The notes beneath the pieces are model-generated. The model saw nothing but the letters and a program-made list of their open reading frames with translations. It searched no databases and was not told the origin of the DNA. 64,000 nucleotides of DNA, from the NCBI RefSeq assembly GCF_001278075.1, contig NZ_CP011340.1:7933501-7997500 (forward strand), read 5' to 3'. How positions within the stretch are numbered: position 1 is the stretch's first letter; each line of letters opens with the position of its first letter. Shown here piece after piece: positions 16,735 to 25,403 of the stretch. Position numbers and translations under genes: made by a program. This DNA is from Streptomyces pristinaespiralis. Its GTDB lineage: Bacteria > Actinomycetota > Actinomycetes > Streptomycetales > Streptomycetaceae.

Positions 16735-17979
16735 GTGTCAGAGGTTGAGGTCCGCACGAAGCTGCGGGCGCCGGTGGCCGGCATCGTCAGCCGGAGCAAG
16801 GAACCGGCCGTCGTACAGACCGTGCGATCGACCGCGGCGGCGACCATCTCCTACGTGGTCGCCCTGCACGTACTCGACAGCCCTGTCGCCCCGCTCACCG
16901 CGCCCCTGACCGCGCTGCTCGTCGTCCAGGTCACCCTCTACTCCACCCTCACCACCGGCGTGCGCCGGGTCAACTCCGTCGTCGTCGGCGTCCTCATCGC
17001 CATCGGCTTCAGCGCGCTCGTCGGCCTGACCTGGTGGAGCCTCGGACTGATCATCCTGGCCTCGCTGGTCGTCGGCAGATTCGTGCGGGTCGACGAGTTC
17101 GTCCCCGAGGTCGCGATCAGCGCGATGCTCGTGCTCGGCGTGACCCAGGTGACCGACACCGCCTGGGACCGGGTGCTCGAGACGCTCATCGGCGCCGTCG
17201 TGGGGCTGCTCTTCAACATGCTGTTCGTACCGCCGGTGTGGGTCGAGGCCGCCGGGGAGTCGATCGAGGATCTCGGGCGGCGCATGCGACGGCTCCTCCT
17301 GCACATCGGCGAGGAGCTGACGAGCCCCACCCCGGTCGAGCAGGCGGCGGCCCGGCTCCACGAGGCGCGCAGGCTCGACAACGACATCGCCGAGGTGGAC
17401 GCGGCGCTGCGCCAGGCCGAGGACAGCCTCCGCTTCAATCCCCGGGTCAAGGAAGGGCTGTTGCACCGCATCGTGCTCCGCACAGGCCTCGACACCCTGG
17501 AGATCTGCGCCGTCGTCCTGCGGGTGCTGGCCCGCACCATCACCGACCTCGCGAAGGAACGACGCGAGGAGGAACTGTTCTCCCACGAGGTCGGCGTCGC
17601 ACTCGAGGAACTCCTCGCGCACGTCGCCGACACGCTGGTGAGCTTCGCCGTCCTCGTCACCACCCAGACCAGCGAGAGCGCCGACGCGGCCGAGGAGCGG
17701 CTGACCGGTGAACTCGCCGCCGCCCGCGCCAGCCGGGACAACGCCGCCGATCTGCTGCTCAAGGGCGTCCAGCGACAGCCGCGCCACTGGCAGCTGCACG
17801 GCGCGCTGCTGACCGAGATCGACCGCATCCTCGACGAACTGGACATGGACCACCGGTCGCGGCGCCTGATGGAGGAGCTCGACCGTCACACCCGGGAACG
17901 GCGGGAGAGGCGCCCGCGGCTGTCGGCACTCCGCGACTGGCTGTGGGGCAGGACGCCGCGCCGCGGTGCCGCCCGCTGA
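16735..17979 (+). CDS. FUSC/aromatic-acid-exporter-like membrane protein
   Basis: 414 residues from GTG 16735 with GGGAAGGA upstream. About four hydrophobic segments lie between residues 30 and 165 (ISYVVALHVL, LTALLVVQVTLY, VGVLIAIGFSALVGL, TLIGAVVGLLFNMLFV), followed by a long charged, largely helical cytoplasmic domain to the end. This matches the aromatic acid exporter/FUSC group, which exports hydroxybenzoates or related toxicants. The substrate is unknown. Confidence 0.85.
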   Translation: MSEVEVRTKLRAPVAGIVSRSKEPAVVQTVRSTAAATISYVVALHVLDSPVAPLTAPLTALLVVQVTLYSTLTTGVRRVNSVVVGVLIAIGFSALVGLTWWSLGLIILASLVVGRFVRVDEFVPEVAISAMLVLGVTQVTDTAWDRVLETLIGAVVGLLFNMLFVPPVWVEAAGESIEDLGRRMRRLLLHIGEELTSPTPVEQAAARLHEARRLDNDIAEVDAALRQAEDSLRFNPRVKEGLLHRIVLRTGLDTLEICAVVLRVLARTITDLAKERREEELFSHEVGVALEELLAHVADTLVSFAVLVTTQTSESADAAEERLTGELAAARASRDNAADLLLKGVQRQPRHWQLHGALLTEIDRILDELDMDHRSRRLMEELDRHTRERRERRPRLSALRDWLWGRTPRRGAAR

Positions 17980-18268
17980 CCGGCGTCGGCAACATCGCCA
18001 GCCGGCTCTCCGCGGAGGGCAGTGGACTCCCCGTCACCGACGCCCAGGTGACGAGCGGCGTCGTCGCCGACGCCGTCCTCGCGTTCTGCATCGGCGCGGG
18101 CCTGATGGTCGCCGCCGGCCTGGTGGCCGTCTTCTTCGCCGTCGCGGCCGAACGCAAATCTCTGGAGGACATCGCGACGCCGTTGTCCGGCGCCGCGGCC
18201 AAGGGCGACGGAACTCCGGGCGCGCCGGGCGTCCGACCGCACGCCGGGGTCCGCCGCCCCGGATCCGT
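17980..18268 (+). pseudogene. Possible decayed 3' end of a membrane transporter gene
   Basis: Just after the FUSC stop a frame with strongly GC3-biased codons encodes VADAVLAFCIGAGLMVAAG and further hydrophobic residues, then AVAAERKS, reminiscent of the last helix of an MFS transporter. It has no start or ribosome site and runs into the opposite-strand P450 gene without a natural stop. I read it as a remnant; a chance hydrophobic frame is possible. Confidence 0.35.
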
Positions 18269-19516
18269 TCAGCCGGTGCGCGCCGGCAGGGCGGCCAGCA
18301 GGAAGCCGTCGACCGGGCGGGTCGGGACCCGGCGCAGGGGGATCGACAGGTCCTGCGGCGGCACACCGTGCTCCAGTCGCGCGAGCCGTGGCGCGAGGGC
18401 CTTCAGCAGCGCGACCGTGACGTCCTCGCCCGGACACCGGTGCCCCGTCGCCGTGTCGCCGCCGCCCTGCGGGATGAGCAGGTCCGATCCGGCCGGCCCG
18501 CCGTCGGTGAACCGCGCGGGCTCGAAGACGTACGGGTCGGGCCAGATCGCCGGATCGTGATGGTGGCCGTAGACGTCGAGCAGCACGAGTGTGCCCTCGG
18601 CGATCCGCTCGCCCCGCCATTCAAGATCCCGCACCGCGACACCGCCCAGGAAGGGCACGAACGGGTAGAAGCGGCGGACCTCGTGGGCGAAGGCCTCCGC
18701 GTCAGCCGGTCCGCCCTCGCGCAGCAGTTCCCGCTGCCGGGGCCACCGGTGCATCGCGTGCGCGGCGAAGGCCATGAACCAGGCCACCGCCGCGGTCGGC
18801 CGGATGATGTTGAGCACTTCGACCGCGGCGGTGTGCGCGTCCAGCAGCCCGTCGTCGTCGCGGTGCAGTGCCACGGCGTGCAACGCCGAGCCGGAGTGCT
18901 CCGTCCCGCTCCCGCGGATGTCCTCGATCAGGGCGCGGAGCCGTGCTTCCTGGCGGGTACGGGCGCTGCGGGCACGCCGGTGCCGCGGTCCCGCGGTGGC
19001 GAAACCGTCGACCATCGCCACCAGGTCGCGTGCCGTGGCCCGGCCGTCGTCCTCTCCGCGGGGTACCCCCGCCCAGTCGCAGACGGCGCGGGTGATCAGC
19101 ACACTCGCCTCGGTGAACAGTTCGATCCTCGGCCGGTGGGCCCACTCCGCGACAGCGGTCTCCCACTCCTTCACGGCCCGTCCGGCAAGGCCGTCCACCC
19201 CCTCCGGGTCCTTCAGGAGGGAGACGAACAGCGCTTTACGGGCTCGGTGCGCCGGGCCGTCGAGCGTATGCACCGCTCCCCGGCCGAAGAGCGTGTCCAG
19301 GACGGGCCCCGGCAGCGCGGAGCGGCGTGCGATGTGCTGTTCGTCGTAGAAGAAGGGCACCGCGTCGAGGCCGTGCAGGGCGATCGCCGGCCGGCCCATG
19401 AGCCGGGTCCTCACGGGAGCGCCGCCGCTGCGCCGCACCAGGTCGGGCAGCCAGGCGTACCCCTCGAGAAGCGCGGGCAAGGTGGCGTCGGGGCGAAGGA
19501 TCTCGCGTAGTTCCAT
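18269..19516 (-). CDS. CYP152-type cytochrome P450 peroxygenase
   Basis: 415 residues. Heme ligand Cys361 lies in PQGGGDTATGHRCPGE, the CYP152 version of the heme loop. The I-helix has Arg239-Pro240 (NIIRPTAAVAWF) where other P450s carry acid-Thr; in CYP152 enzymes this Arg binds the fatty-acid carboxylate, which itself activates H2O2. The expected reaction is H2O2-driven alpha/beta-hydroxylation or decarboxylation of fatty acids without redox partners. It is cytosolic, transcribed alone, and ends about 290 bp from the FUSC gene. Confidence 0.92.
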   Translation of the reverse strand: MELREILRPDATLPALLEGYAWLPDLVRRSGGAPVRTRLMGRPAIALHGLDAVPFFYDEQHIARRSALPGPVLDTLFGRGAVHTLDGPAHRARKALFVSLLKDPEGVDGLAGRAVKEWETAVAEWAHRPRIELFTEASVLITRAVCDWAGVPRGEDDGRATARDLVAMVDGFATAGPRHRRARSARTRQEARLRALIEDIRGSGTEHSGSALHAVALHRDDDGLLDAHTAAVEVLNIIRPTAAVAWFMAFAAHAMHRWPRQRELLREGGPADAEAFAHEVRRFYPFVPFLGGVAVRDLEWRGERIAEGTLVLLDVYGHHHDPAIWPDPYVFEPARFTDGGPAGSDLLIPQGGGDTATGHRCPGEDVTVALLKALAPRLARLEHGVPPQDLSIPLRRVPTRPVDGFLLAALPARTG

Positions 19517-19570
19517 GCGGGGAAGGTTCCCCGACGATCGGGCGAAATGCTGTGATTCGCCCTGATGTGG

Positions 19571-20263
19571 TCACCGTGGGTGCTGCTGCGCCCGCAGACT
19601 GCGGCCCCTGCTGCGCACGATCTCCTCCGCCACGGCGCTCAGCTTGCGGTTGGTCTGCTGCGAGAAGCGCCGCATGACGTCGAAGGCCGCGGCGGGGTCG
19701 CAGCCGAGGGCGTGCATCAGGATGCCGCTGGCCTGGTCGATGACGGCGCGTGAGTCCAGGGCCGTCTCGAGCTGGTTCACCTGGGCGAGAGCCGCCCGGT
19801 AGAAGTGGTCGCGCACCAGCCCTTGGGCGAACTGCTCTCCCAGCACGACCACCGGATGATGGGCCAGATGGGCGAACGCCCCGGGGTGGAAGCTGTAGAG
19901 ACTCAGCGTCACTTCCACCTCGCTGCGCCGGAACGGCATCGTGACGCTGGAGCGGATACCCGACTCCAGGGCCGCGGCACGGTATTCCGGCCAGCGCTCC
20001 TCGTCCAGCAGATCGATGGCCGCGACGGGCTCGCCCGTGTCCAGGGCGATAGAGGTGGGACCTTCGCCCGCATCGAGCTCGACGGAGATCAGGGTCGTCA
20101 GATCGGGGTGGGTGGCGGCGGCGCGGCGCTCGGCCGAGCCGTCGGTGACCGTCGTCGCCGCGCCGCAGCAGGGCTCCACACAGCGCATCGCCGCTTCCGT
20201 GAAGTCCGAAAGGTCGCGGGCGCCGGCGGCGGGTTCCACGGTCGGGTCCGTCGGGGGCAGCAT
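19571..20263 (-). CDS. GAF-ANTAR putative RNA-binding regulator
   Basis: 230 residues; ATG 20263 is preceded by an ideal AAGGAGG, so the longer frame to 20338 is rejected. Residues about 10-155 resemble a GAF domain (VAAIDLLDEERWPEYRAAALESGIRSSVTMPF). The C-terminal ANTAR domain (about 165-220) has LDSRAVIDQASGILMHALGCDPAAAFDVMRRFSQQTNRKL. ANTAR proteins bind paired hexaloop RNA hairpins and cause antitermination. The ligand and target RNA are unknown. Divergent from a PAS/GAF sensor gene. Confidence 0.9.
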   Translation of the reverse strand: MLPPTDPTVEPAAGARDLSDFTEAAMRCVEPCCGAATTVTDGSAERRAAATHPDLTTLISVELDAGEGPTSIALDTGEPVAAIDLLDEERWPEYRAAALESGIRSSVTMPFRRSEVEVTLSLYSFHPGAFAHLAHHPVVVLGEQFAQGLVRDHFYRAALAQVNQLETALDSRAVIDQASGILMHALGCDPAAAFDVMRRFSQQTNRKLSAVAEEIVRSRGRSLRAQQHPR

Positions 20264-20382
20264 TGCGAATCCTCCTTCCGCGGGTGCGGTTGCCCGCCGC
20301 CCCGCACCACAAACCCCCGGTCCCTCACGCGAACTCACTGGTCGTCCCGTTGCGCCGCCGCGCGGTCGGATAACTTTCTCCC

Positions 20383-21561
20383 ATGGCGCAGAGCGATGAG
20401 TCCGGCGACGACCTCGAGGATTTCGTCCGCCGGGTGGCCGAGCTGAGAGCCGCGCGGGGTCTGCCGCCGGACGAGCAGCAGACCCTCCTGGACGCGGCCC
20501 TGTTCGAACTCCAGCACGTTTCGGAGACCCTGTGGCCCAAGTACGAACGCCTGGCGGCCCAGGGCCCGGCCCGGGCGTCGGCGGACCGCACCGAGCTCCA
20601 GCTCCTGCGGGCCCTCTTCCAGCGGCTTCCGCTGCCCGTGGCCCTCATCGGCGGTGACACGGTCGTCCGCCGGATGAACCTCGCCGCCACGGACCTCACC
20701 GGTGTACGCGCCGGCTACGCCGCCGGCCGGCCGCTGTCCGGGCTGCTGCGCCCCGGCGACCGCAGCGCCCTGCGCTCGCAGGCGGCCGCCGTCGCCAGGG
20801 GAGAGGGGCCGCGCAGCCTGCGCGTACATCTGCAGCAGCGTCCGGAGGAGACGCTGCGGGCCACACTCACCGCACTGCGCCCGCCGAACGAACCGCACCC
20901 CGCCGTGCTCATGGTCCTCCAGTCCGACATGGTCCACGACCGGCAGGACGGCGGCCGGTCCGGCGCCCCGGCCGGCCGCACCGGGACCAGACTGCGCCGC
21001 GCCACCGCCCCCGACCTCGCGGAGGTCGCCGCGCACGCGGCCCAGATCGACCTTCTGGACGGCATGACCACCGCGCTGCTGTCCGCCCCCGTCGGCGAAC
21101 CGGAAGCGGTGCTGGACGCGGCGGCGGCGGTGCTCGCCGCCCACGGCGCGGACTGGGCCGTCGCCGACCTCGTGACCGGAGCCGGTCTGCGCCGCATCGC
21201 CGTGAAGGGCCCGTCCGGCGAGGAGGCGGCCGCGCTGGCGGCACGGATGGCGGCCCAGGACCCGGCCGGCTGCCCGATCGTCGTCGACTGCGCCCGGGAG
21301 GGCTCCTCGCTGCTCCAGGTGCGCCCGGAGGACCTCGACTGCTTCGGCCGGGACGCGGACGGTGACTCCGTCCTCGTACAGGCCGACGTGACGTCCCTGC
21401 TCTGCGTGCCCGTCCAGGAACGCCGTGAGGGAGGGGGGCGGGTCCTCGGGGTGCTGTCGCTGTTCCGCAGTGGGGGCACGCACGCGTTCTCGATGGCGCA
21501 CGCCCGTGCCGTCGACGTCGTCTCGCGGCATGTCGCGCTGGCTATGCGGCGCGCCGTATGA
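20383..21561 (+). CDS. PAS/GAF sensor protein without output domain
   Basis: 392 residues. After an N-terminal helical part, residues about 75-180 form a PAS domain (QRLPLPVALIGGDTVVRRMNLAA) and about 225-392 a GAF-like domain ending in SMAHARAVDVVSRHVALAMRR. No kinase, phosphatase or HTH follows, so it must signal through a partner protein. Its stop overlaps that of the convergent sigma factor gene by 20 bp. The context suggests it feeds the SigB-type network. Confidence 0.85.
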   Translation: MAQSDESGDDLEDFVRRVAELRAARGLPPDEQQTLLDAALFELQHVSETLWPKYERLAAQGPARASADRTELQLLRALFQRLPLPVALIGGDTVVRRMNLAATDLTGVRAGYAAGRPLSGLLRPGDRSALRSQAAAVARGEGPRSLRVHLQQRPEETLRATLTALRPPNEPHPAVLMVLQSDMVHDRQDGGRSGAPAGRTGTRLRRATAPDLAEVAAHAAQIDLLDGMTTALLSAPVGEPEAVLDAAAAVLAAHGADWAVADLVTGAGLRRIAVKGPSGEEAAALAARMAAQDPAGCPIVVDCAREGSSLLQVRPEDLDCFGRDADGDSVLVQADVTSLLCVPVQERREGGGRVLGVLSLFRSGGTHAFSMAHARAVDVVSRHVALAMRRAV

Positions 21562-22360
21562 CGTCCTCGCGCAGGGCCTCGTCGCGCATGACCTCGTTCC
21601 GCAGCTGGTCGCAGCACCGGCTGATCAGCCGGGACACGTGCATCTGGGAGATCCCCAGCGTCTGGGCGATGCTGCTCTGGGTCATGTCGCGGAAGAAGCG
21701 CATGTACAGGATGTTCTGCTCACGCTCGGGCAGCTTGCGCAGTCCCGGCTTCACCGCCTCGCGGTCCACCAGCACGTCGATCGCGGGATCGGCCGAGCCC
21801 AGGGTGTCGCTGAGCGAGTAGCCGTCGTCCGCGCCCGGGAGCTCCGCGTCGAGGGACAGCGCGGTGAAACTCTCCAGCGCCTCAAGACCGACCAGGGCGT
21901 CCTCCTCGGAGACGCCGGCGCGTTCGGCGATCTCGGCGACGGTCGGGGCGCGCCCCGAGACCGTCTGCACGAGGTCCTGGCGGGCGAACCGGACGCGGTT
22001 ACGCAGATCCTGGACGCGGCGCGGCACGTGCAGGGCCCACATGTGGTCGCGGAAGTGCCGCTTGACCTCGCCCACGACGGTGGGCACCGCGAAGCTCTCG
22101 AAGGCGCCGCGCGAGGGGTCGTAGCGGTCGACCGCCTTGACCAGGCCGAGAGCGGCGACCTGCTGGAGGTCCTCGATGGACTCGCCGCGGTTGCGGAACC
22201 GGCCGGCGATCCGTTCGGCCATCGGCAGCCAGGCGGACACGATCTCCTGGCGTACTTCCTGCCGCTCGGGTCCGTCGTCGAGTTCGGCGAGCCTGCGGAA
22301 GGCGGCCGCTGTGTCGGGGGCGTCGGAGTGAGAGTGCTTGGTGTGAGCGAACGTGGGCAT
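21542..22360 (-). CDS. SigB/SigF/SigG-family sigma factor
   Basis: 272 residues. Region 2 (RFRNRGESIEDLQQVAALGLVKAVDRYDPSRG, FESFAVPTVVGEVKRHFRD), region 3 (VPRRVQDLRNRVRFARQDLVQ) and region 4 (LPEREQNILYMRFFRDMTQSSIAQTLGISQMHVSRLISR) are intact. The group is controlled by RsbW-type anti-sigma factors, which are encoded at 24951 and 26417. Predicted to recognise GNNT-N14-16-GGGTA(C/T)-type promoters, many of which occur in this window. Confidence 0.95.
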   Translation of the reverse strand: MPTFAHTKHSHSDAPDTAAAFRRLAELDDGPERQEVRQEIVSAWLPMAERIAGRFRNRGESIEDLQQVAALGLVKAVDRYDPSRGAFESFAVPTVVGEVKRHFRDHMWALHVPRRVQDLRNRVRFARQDLVQTVSGRAPTVAEIAERAGVSEEDALVGLEALESFTALSLDAELPGADDGYSLSDTLGSADPAIDVLVDREAVKPGLRKLPEREQNILYMRFFRDMTQSSIAQTLGISQMHVSRLISRCCDQLRNEVMRDEALREDVIRRAA

Positions 22361-22524
22361 GATGTCGCGACTCCCTGGGATGTGGGGGCTGCAATGCCGG
22401 AAAATCGAGTCACCCGGGGATCACGGACAGGGGCCTGAAACGCCCGGAGCATCCGCTCCCACGGGGCGTGCCTCCTGTCCGAAGCACAACACGCACCTGC
22501 CCGGGCGAGTGCGGCCAAAACCTC

Positions 22525-23277
22525 TCAGCCGACGGCCGGTACGTCGATCCGCGCATCCACCGGAAGGTGGTACACGGCGAACGCGTGGCCGATGACCGGC
22601 TGCGCGACATTACGCACCTTGACACCGCCGGCGGTCATCCCGTGCTCGGTGCCCATGTGGGCGTGGCCGTGCACCGCCAGGTGCGCCTCGCCCTCGTCGA
22701 TCGCCTCCGCGAGGAGGTACGTGCCCAGGAACGGATAGATCTCCGGCGGTTCCCCGGCCAGCGTGTCGGGGACCGGCGAGAAGTGCGTGAGGGCGATGAG
22801 GACCTCGCAGCCCCGGTCCCGCAGATCGAGCAGGGAACGGGCCAGATCGGCCGCGCACAGGCGGCTGTAACGGACGAAGGACCTCATCTCCGGCTCGCCG
22901 AACTCGCCCGCGCTGCGGCCCGCGAAGCCGCCGCCGAAGCCCTTCGTGCCGGCGACGCCGACCTTGGTGCCGCCGACGTCGAGCACCGTGCCCGCGCCCT
23001 CGAGGACGGTCGCGCCGGCGCGTTCGAGTACGCCCGTCACCTCGTCCTGAAGGTCACTGTGGTAGTCGTGGTTCCCCAGGACGGCGATGACCGGCACCGG
23101 CAGCCCCTTGATCTCGTCGGCAACCACCTGTGCCTCCTCGAGCGTGCCGTGGCGGGTCAGGTCGCCCGCCAGCAGCAGCATGTCGGCACAGTCACCGAGC
23201 GTCTCCCACGCGGGGCGCAGCAGCCCTCGGCTGTCGGGCGCCAGGTGGATGTCTCCCACGGCAGCAACACGGATCAC
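22525..23277 (-). CDS. Calcineurin-like metallophosphoesterase
   Basis: 250 residues from GTG 23277 with GAGGAG upstream. All metal motifs are present: DIH near residue 9, LLLAGDLTRHG, LGNHDYH, a His in THFSPVP, and GHAH. It is a cytosolic member of the broad nuclease/phosphodiesterase superfamily, so a cyclic-nucleotide or nucleic-acid substrate is possible. The start overlaps the stop of the BON gene (GTGA), showing translational coupling in a three-gene operon with a nucleotidyltransferase. Confidence 0.9.
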   Translation of the reverse strand: MIRVAAVGDIHLAPDSRGLLRPAWETLGDCADMLLLAGDLTRHGTLEEAQVVADEIKGLPVPVIAVLGNHDYHSDLQDEVTGVLERAGATVLEGAGTVLDVGGTKVGVAGTKGFGGGFAGRSAGEFGEPEMRSFVRYSRLCAADLARSLLDLRDRGCEVLIALTHFSPVPDTLAGEPPEIYPFLGTYLLAEAIDEGEAHLAVHGHAHMGTEHGMTAGGVKVRNVAQPVIGHAFAVYHLPVDARIDVPAVG

Positions 23278-23528
23278 TCGAGCTCCTCGGGCCGTTCGGG
23301 GGCCGTGGCACAGGCGACCGTGAGGTCGGCCCGCACCGGCAGCCCGCCGAGTTCGGTCTCTGCGATGCGCAGGATCTCGCTCCTGCACGCGGCCGTGGAC
23401 ACGGTGCCCCACAGGTGCACGTATCCGCCGCGCATGTCGATCTGTACGCCCAGTTCCGAGATCTCCTCGTCCGCGAGCCGCTCCCGCAGACGAGCGATCC
23501 GGTACTCGGAAGCCTCAGGTTCCCTCAT
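23274..23528 (-). CDS. BON-domain protein
   Basis: 84 residues from ATG 23528, preceded by GGGAGGTG. A single BON-like fold: RLRERLADEEISELGVQIDMRGGYVHLWGTVSTAACRSEILRIAETELGGLPVRADLTV. No signal peptide or lipobox, so unlike OsmY it should be cytosolic. BON domains bind lipids or mediate protein contacts; here it is sandwiched, with overlaps on both sides, between a nucleotidyltransferase and a metallophosphoesterase, suggesting one functional unit. Confidence 0.85.
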   Translation of the reverse strand: MREPEASEYRIARLRERLADEEISELGVQIDMRGGYVHLWGTVSTAACRSEILRIAETELGGLPVRADLTVACATAPERPEELE

Positions 23529-24210
23529 GGGGCACCTCCCGCGGCGGGATGACGTCCAGCCGCTCAAGCAGATACAGGAACGCGTCCGGCATCGGCGAGG
23601 AGGAGTGCTCGCGGCGCAGCCGGTCCCAGTCGACCCGCTCGCGCAGCGCCCGGGCGATCGGCAGCAGGGCGCCGAAGTCGCAGTGATGCTCCGACAGCGC
23701 TGTGAGGCGGCTCTCCAGCAGGTCGGACGGGGCGAGCACCGGCATGTGCACGGAGTCGACCGGCAGGATCTCGGCCCGGTCGAGCATCTCCTTGGTGACG
23801 GGGCGGTGGGCCAGTTCGAAGATCAGGTCGATCTCCTCGCCGCCCGCCCTGGCCTTCACCAGCCAGTCCTCCGGCGGCGAGACGACCTCGATCCCCCCTT
23901 CGACGAGGGTCCGCACCACGCCCTCGGCGTCCTCCCTGCGGAGGCAGAAGTCTGAGTCGTGCTGCAGCCGGATGGGCACTCCGTGCGCGTAGGCGGCCAC
24001 GCTTCCGACCAGGGCGAAGGGGTACCCCGACGCCTTGAGCAGGGCGCCCACCTGTTTCGTGGCCTGAAGGATCGCCTGGGTGTGGTCCTGCGGCAGTTCT
24101 TCCGGGGCGCTCGCCGCCGGTTGGACGGCGGCGACCGCGTCGAGCGCTCCGCCGGGCCCTGAGGCCCGAGGCAGAGTTCCCGGCCGGGCCGTGTCCTGAG
24201 GGTGGTTCAT
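23515..24210 (-). CDS. Nucleotidyltransferase-fold protein
   Basis: 231 residues from ATG 24210 with GGAG upstream. From about residue 55 it reads as a Pol-beta-type nucleotidyltransferase: FALVGSVAAYAHG is the G-S motif and LQHDSDFCLRRED the D-x-D pair, with a third acid in EEIDLIFEL. A helical C-terminus follows. It could be an MNT/AbiEii-like or aminoglycoside-type enzyme; the substrate is unknown. First gene of the NTase-BON-phosphoesterase operon, with a SigB-type promoter 91 nt upstream. Confidence 0.8.
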   Translation of the reverse strand: MNHPQDTARPGTLPRASGPGGALDAVAAVQPAASAPEELPQDHTQAILQATKQVGALLKASGYPFALVGSVAAYAHGVPIRLQHDSDFCLRREDAEGVVRTLVEGGIEVVSPPEDWLVKARAGGEEIDLIFELAHRPVTKEMLDRAEILPVDSVHMPVLAPSDLLESRLTALSEHHCDFGALLPIARALRERVDWDRLRREHSSSPMPDAFLYLLERLDVIPPREVPHEGT

Positions 24211-24300
24211 TACCGCTTCTCCGTCCTGGGTCCGTCTCGGAGTTGGATAGGCCGTTCCCGCTGCTTCCCACTGTCCGGGGACGTCGTGGGGACACGACAG

Positions 24301-24325
24301 GTACCCCGTCGGCGGCAAATGATCC
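24301..24325 (-). promoter_or_regulatory. SigB-type promoter candidate for the NTase operon
   Basis: On the minus strand GGAT, 15 nt, GGGTAC matches GNNT-N14-16-GGGTA(C/T), 91 nt upstream of ATG 24210. Confidence 0.5.
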
Positions 24326-24433
24326 GTCCTGGGCCGCCCGTGGTCCGCCCGGTGTCCCGGCTTCACCGGTTTCGACGGGGCCGCCCTGGCCGGCCTTGCC
24401 GTCGCGCGGTCCGCGCGAGGCGGAAGGACGGCG

Positions 24434-24458
24434 GTGTGGCGCTGCCCACGGCGGGTAC
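24434..24458 (+). promoter_or_regulatory. SigB-type promoter candidate for the STAS gene
   Basis: GTGT (24434-24437), 15 nt, GGGTAC (24453-24458), 80 nt upstream of the STAS start. With the minus-strand site 110 bp away it makes a divergent SigB-type promoter region. Confidence 0.55.
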
Positions 24459-24538
24459 CCGAACGGCCGCGGGTGGCCGCTGCCGAGCAAGGCGGCAATA
24501 GTCGGAAAGCCGGTACGAGTGTCGAGGAGGCGGAGCCA

Positions 24539-24937
24539 ATGGTCTCGCGAGCCACCAGGCCGCCGGGGGAGGAATCCGCCGCCGGCGGCGAGCGGTTCGG
24601 CGTCGCCGCCCGGCAACGGGGCGACACCGTCGTCCTCTCCCTGAGCGGCGAACTCGACCACGACACCGCCGCGCCCCTGCGGGAAGCCATCGAGGAGCAT
24701 CTGCACGCGGGCGCCAAGCGGCTCGTCGTCGACTGCGCCGGACTGGACTTCTGCGACTCCACCGGGCTGAACGTCCTCCTGCACGGGCGGTTGGCCGCCC
24801 AGGAGACGGACGCTCGGGTGGAACTCGCGGGTCTGCGGCCCCCTGTGGCGCGCATGTTCGAGATAACGGGGGCACATACGGTGTTCCGGGTGCACGCCGG
24901 CGTGGACGAAGCGCTGGCGGACGAGCCGTCGACCTGA
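24539..24937 (+). CDS. STAS-domain anti-sigma factor antagonist
   Basis: 132 residues; ATG 24539 follows GGAGGCGGAG. STAS core with VVLSLSGELDHDTAAPLREAI, VVDCAGLDFCDSTGLNVLL and an amphipathic C-terminal helix. Ser74 in DSTGL is the expected phosphorylation site, unphosphorylated protein capturing the anti-sigma kinase. The RsbW-like gene starts 13 bp downstream, so this is the antagonist-kinase pair; SpoIIE phosphatases in the window are candidate activators. Confidence 0.93.
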   Translation: MVSRATRPPGEESAAGGERFGVAARQRGDTVVLSLSGELDHDTAAPLREAIEEHLHAGAKRLVVDCAGLDFCDSTGLNVLLHGRLAAQETDARVELAGLRPPVARMFEITGAHTVFRVHAGVDEALADEPST

Positions 24938-24950
24938 CGGAGGAGGCCTG

Positions 24951-25403
24951 ATGACCACGGGCCCCGGAGGGCACGGGCAGACCCGCCGGCTGGCGCTGTT
25001 CGGGACGAAAGGGGTCGTCAGCCGGTGTCGTGACTTCACCGAGCAGGCGCTGGCCGACTGGGGATGGACGGCGGCCGGACCCGAAGGACCCAGCGACGTC
25101 GTGGAGGACGTGCTCCTGCTCGTGTCCGAGCTGGTGACGAACGCCTGCCTGCACGCGGGCGGTCCCGAAGAACTGGTGCTCAGCAGGTCCGCGGAGTGGC
25201 TGCGGGTCGAGGTGGCCGACGCCGACCCCCGCCGGCCCCGGCGCAAGGTGCAGAGCGATCTCTCCCGGCCGGGCGGCCACGGGCTGATCATCATGGAGCG
25301 GCTGGCGCACAGTTGGGGCTCGGAGCCCCGCGGCACGGGAAAGGTCGTCTGGCTGGAGGTGCGGCTCAGTCCCGCACGGGGACAGCGGATGAGTCGTCCA
25401 TGA
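24951..25403 (+). CDS. RsbW-like anti-sigma factor kinase
   Basis: 150 residues, ATG after GGAGGAGG-like sequence. GHKL fold with N-box LLLVSELVTNACLHAGG, G1-like VEVADADPRRP and G2 GGHGLIIMERLAHSWG. Expected to bind a sigma factor and to phosphorylate the STAS protein encoded immediately upstream. Its 3' end overlaps the end of the convergent sigma factor gene by 38 bp; that sigma factor is the most likely client. Confidence 0.92.
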   Translation: MTTGPGGHGQTRRLALFGTKGVVSRCRDFTEQALADWGWTAAGPEGPSDVVEDVLLLVSELVTNACLHAGGPEELVLSRSAEWLRVEVADADPRRPRRKVQSDLSRPGGHGLIIMERLAHSWGSEPRGTGKVVWLEVRLSPARGQRMSRP

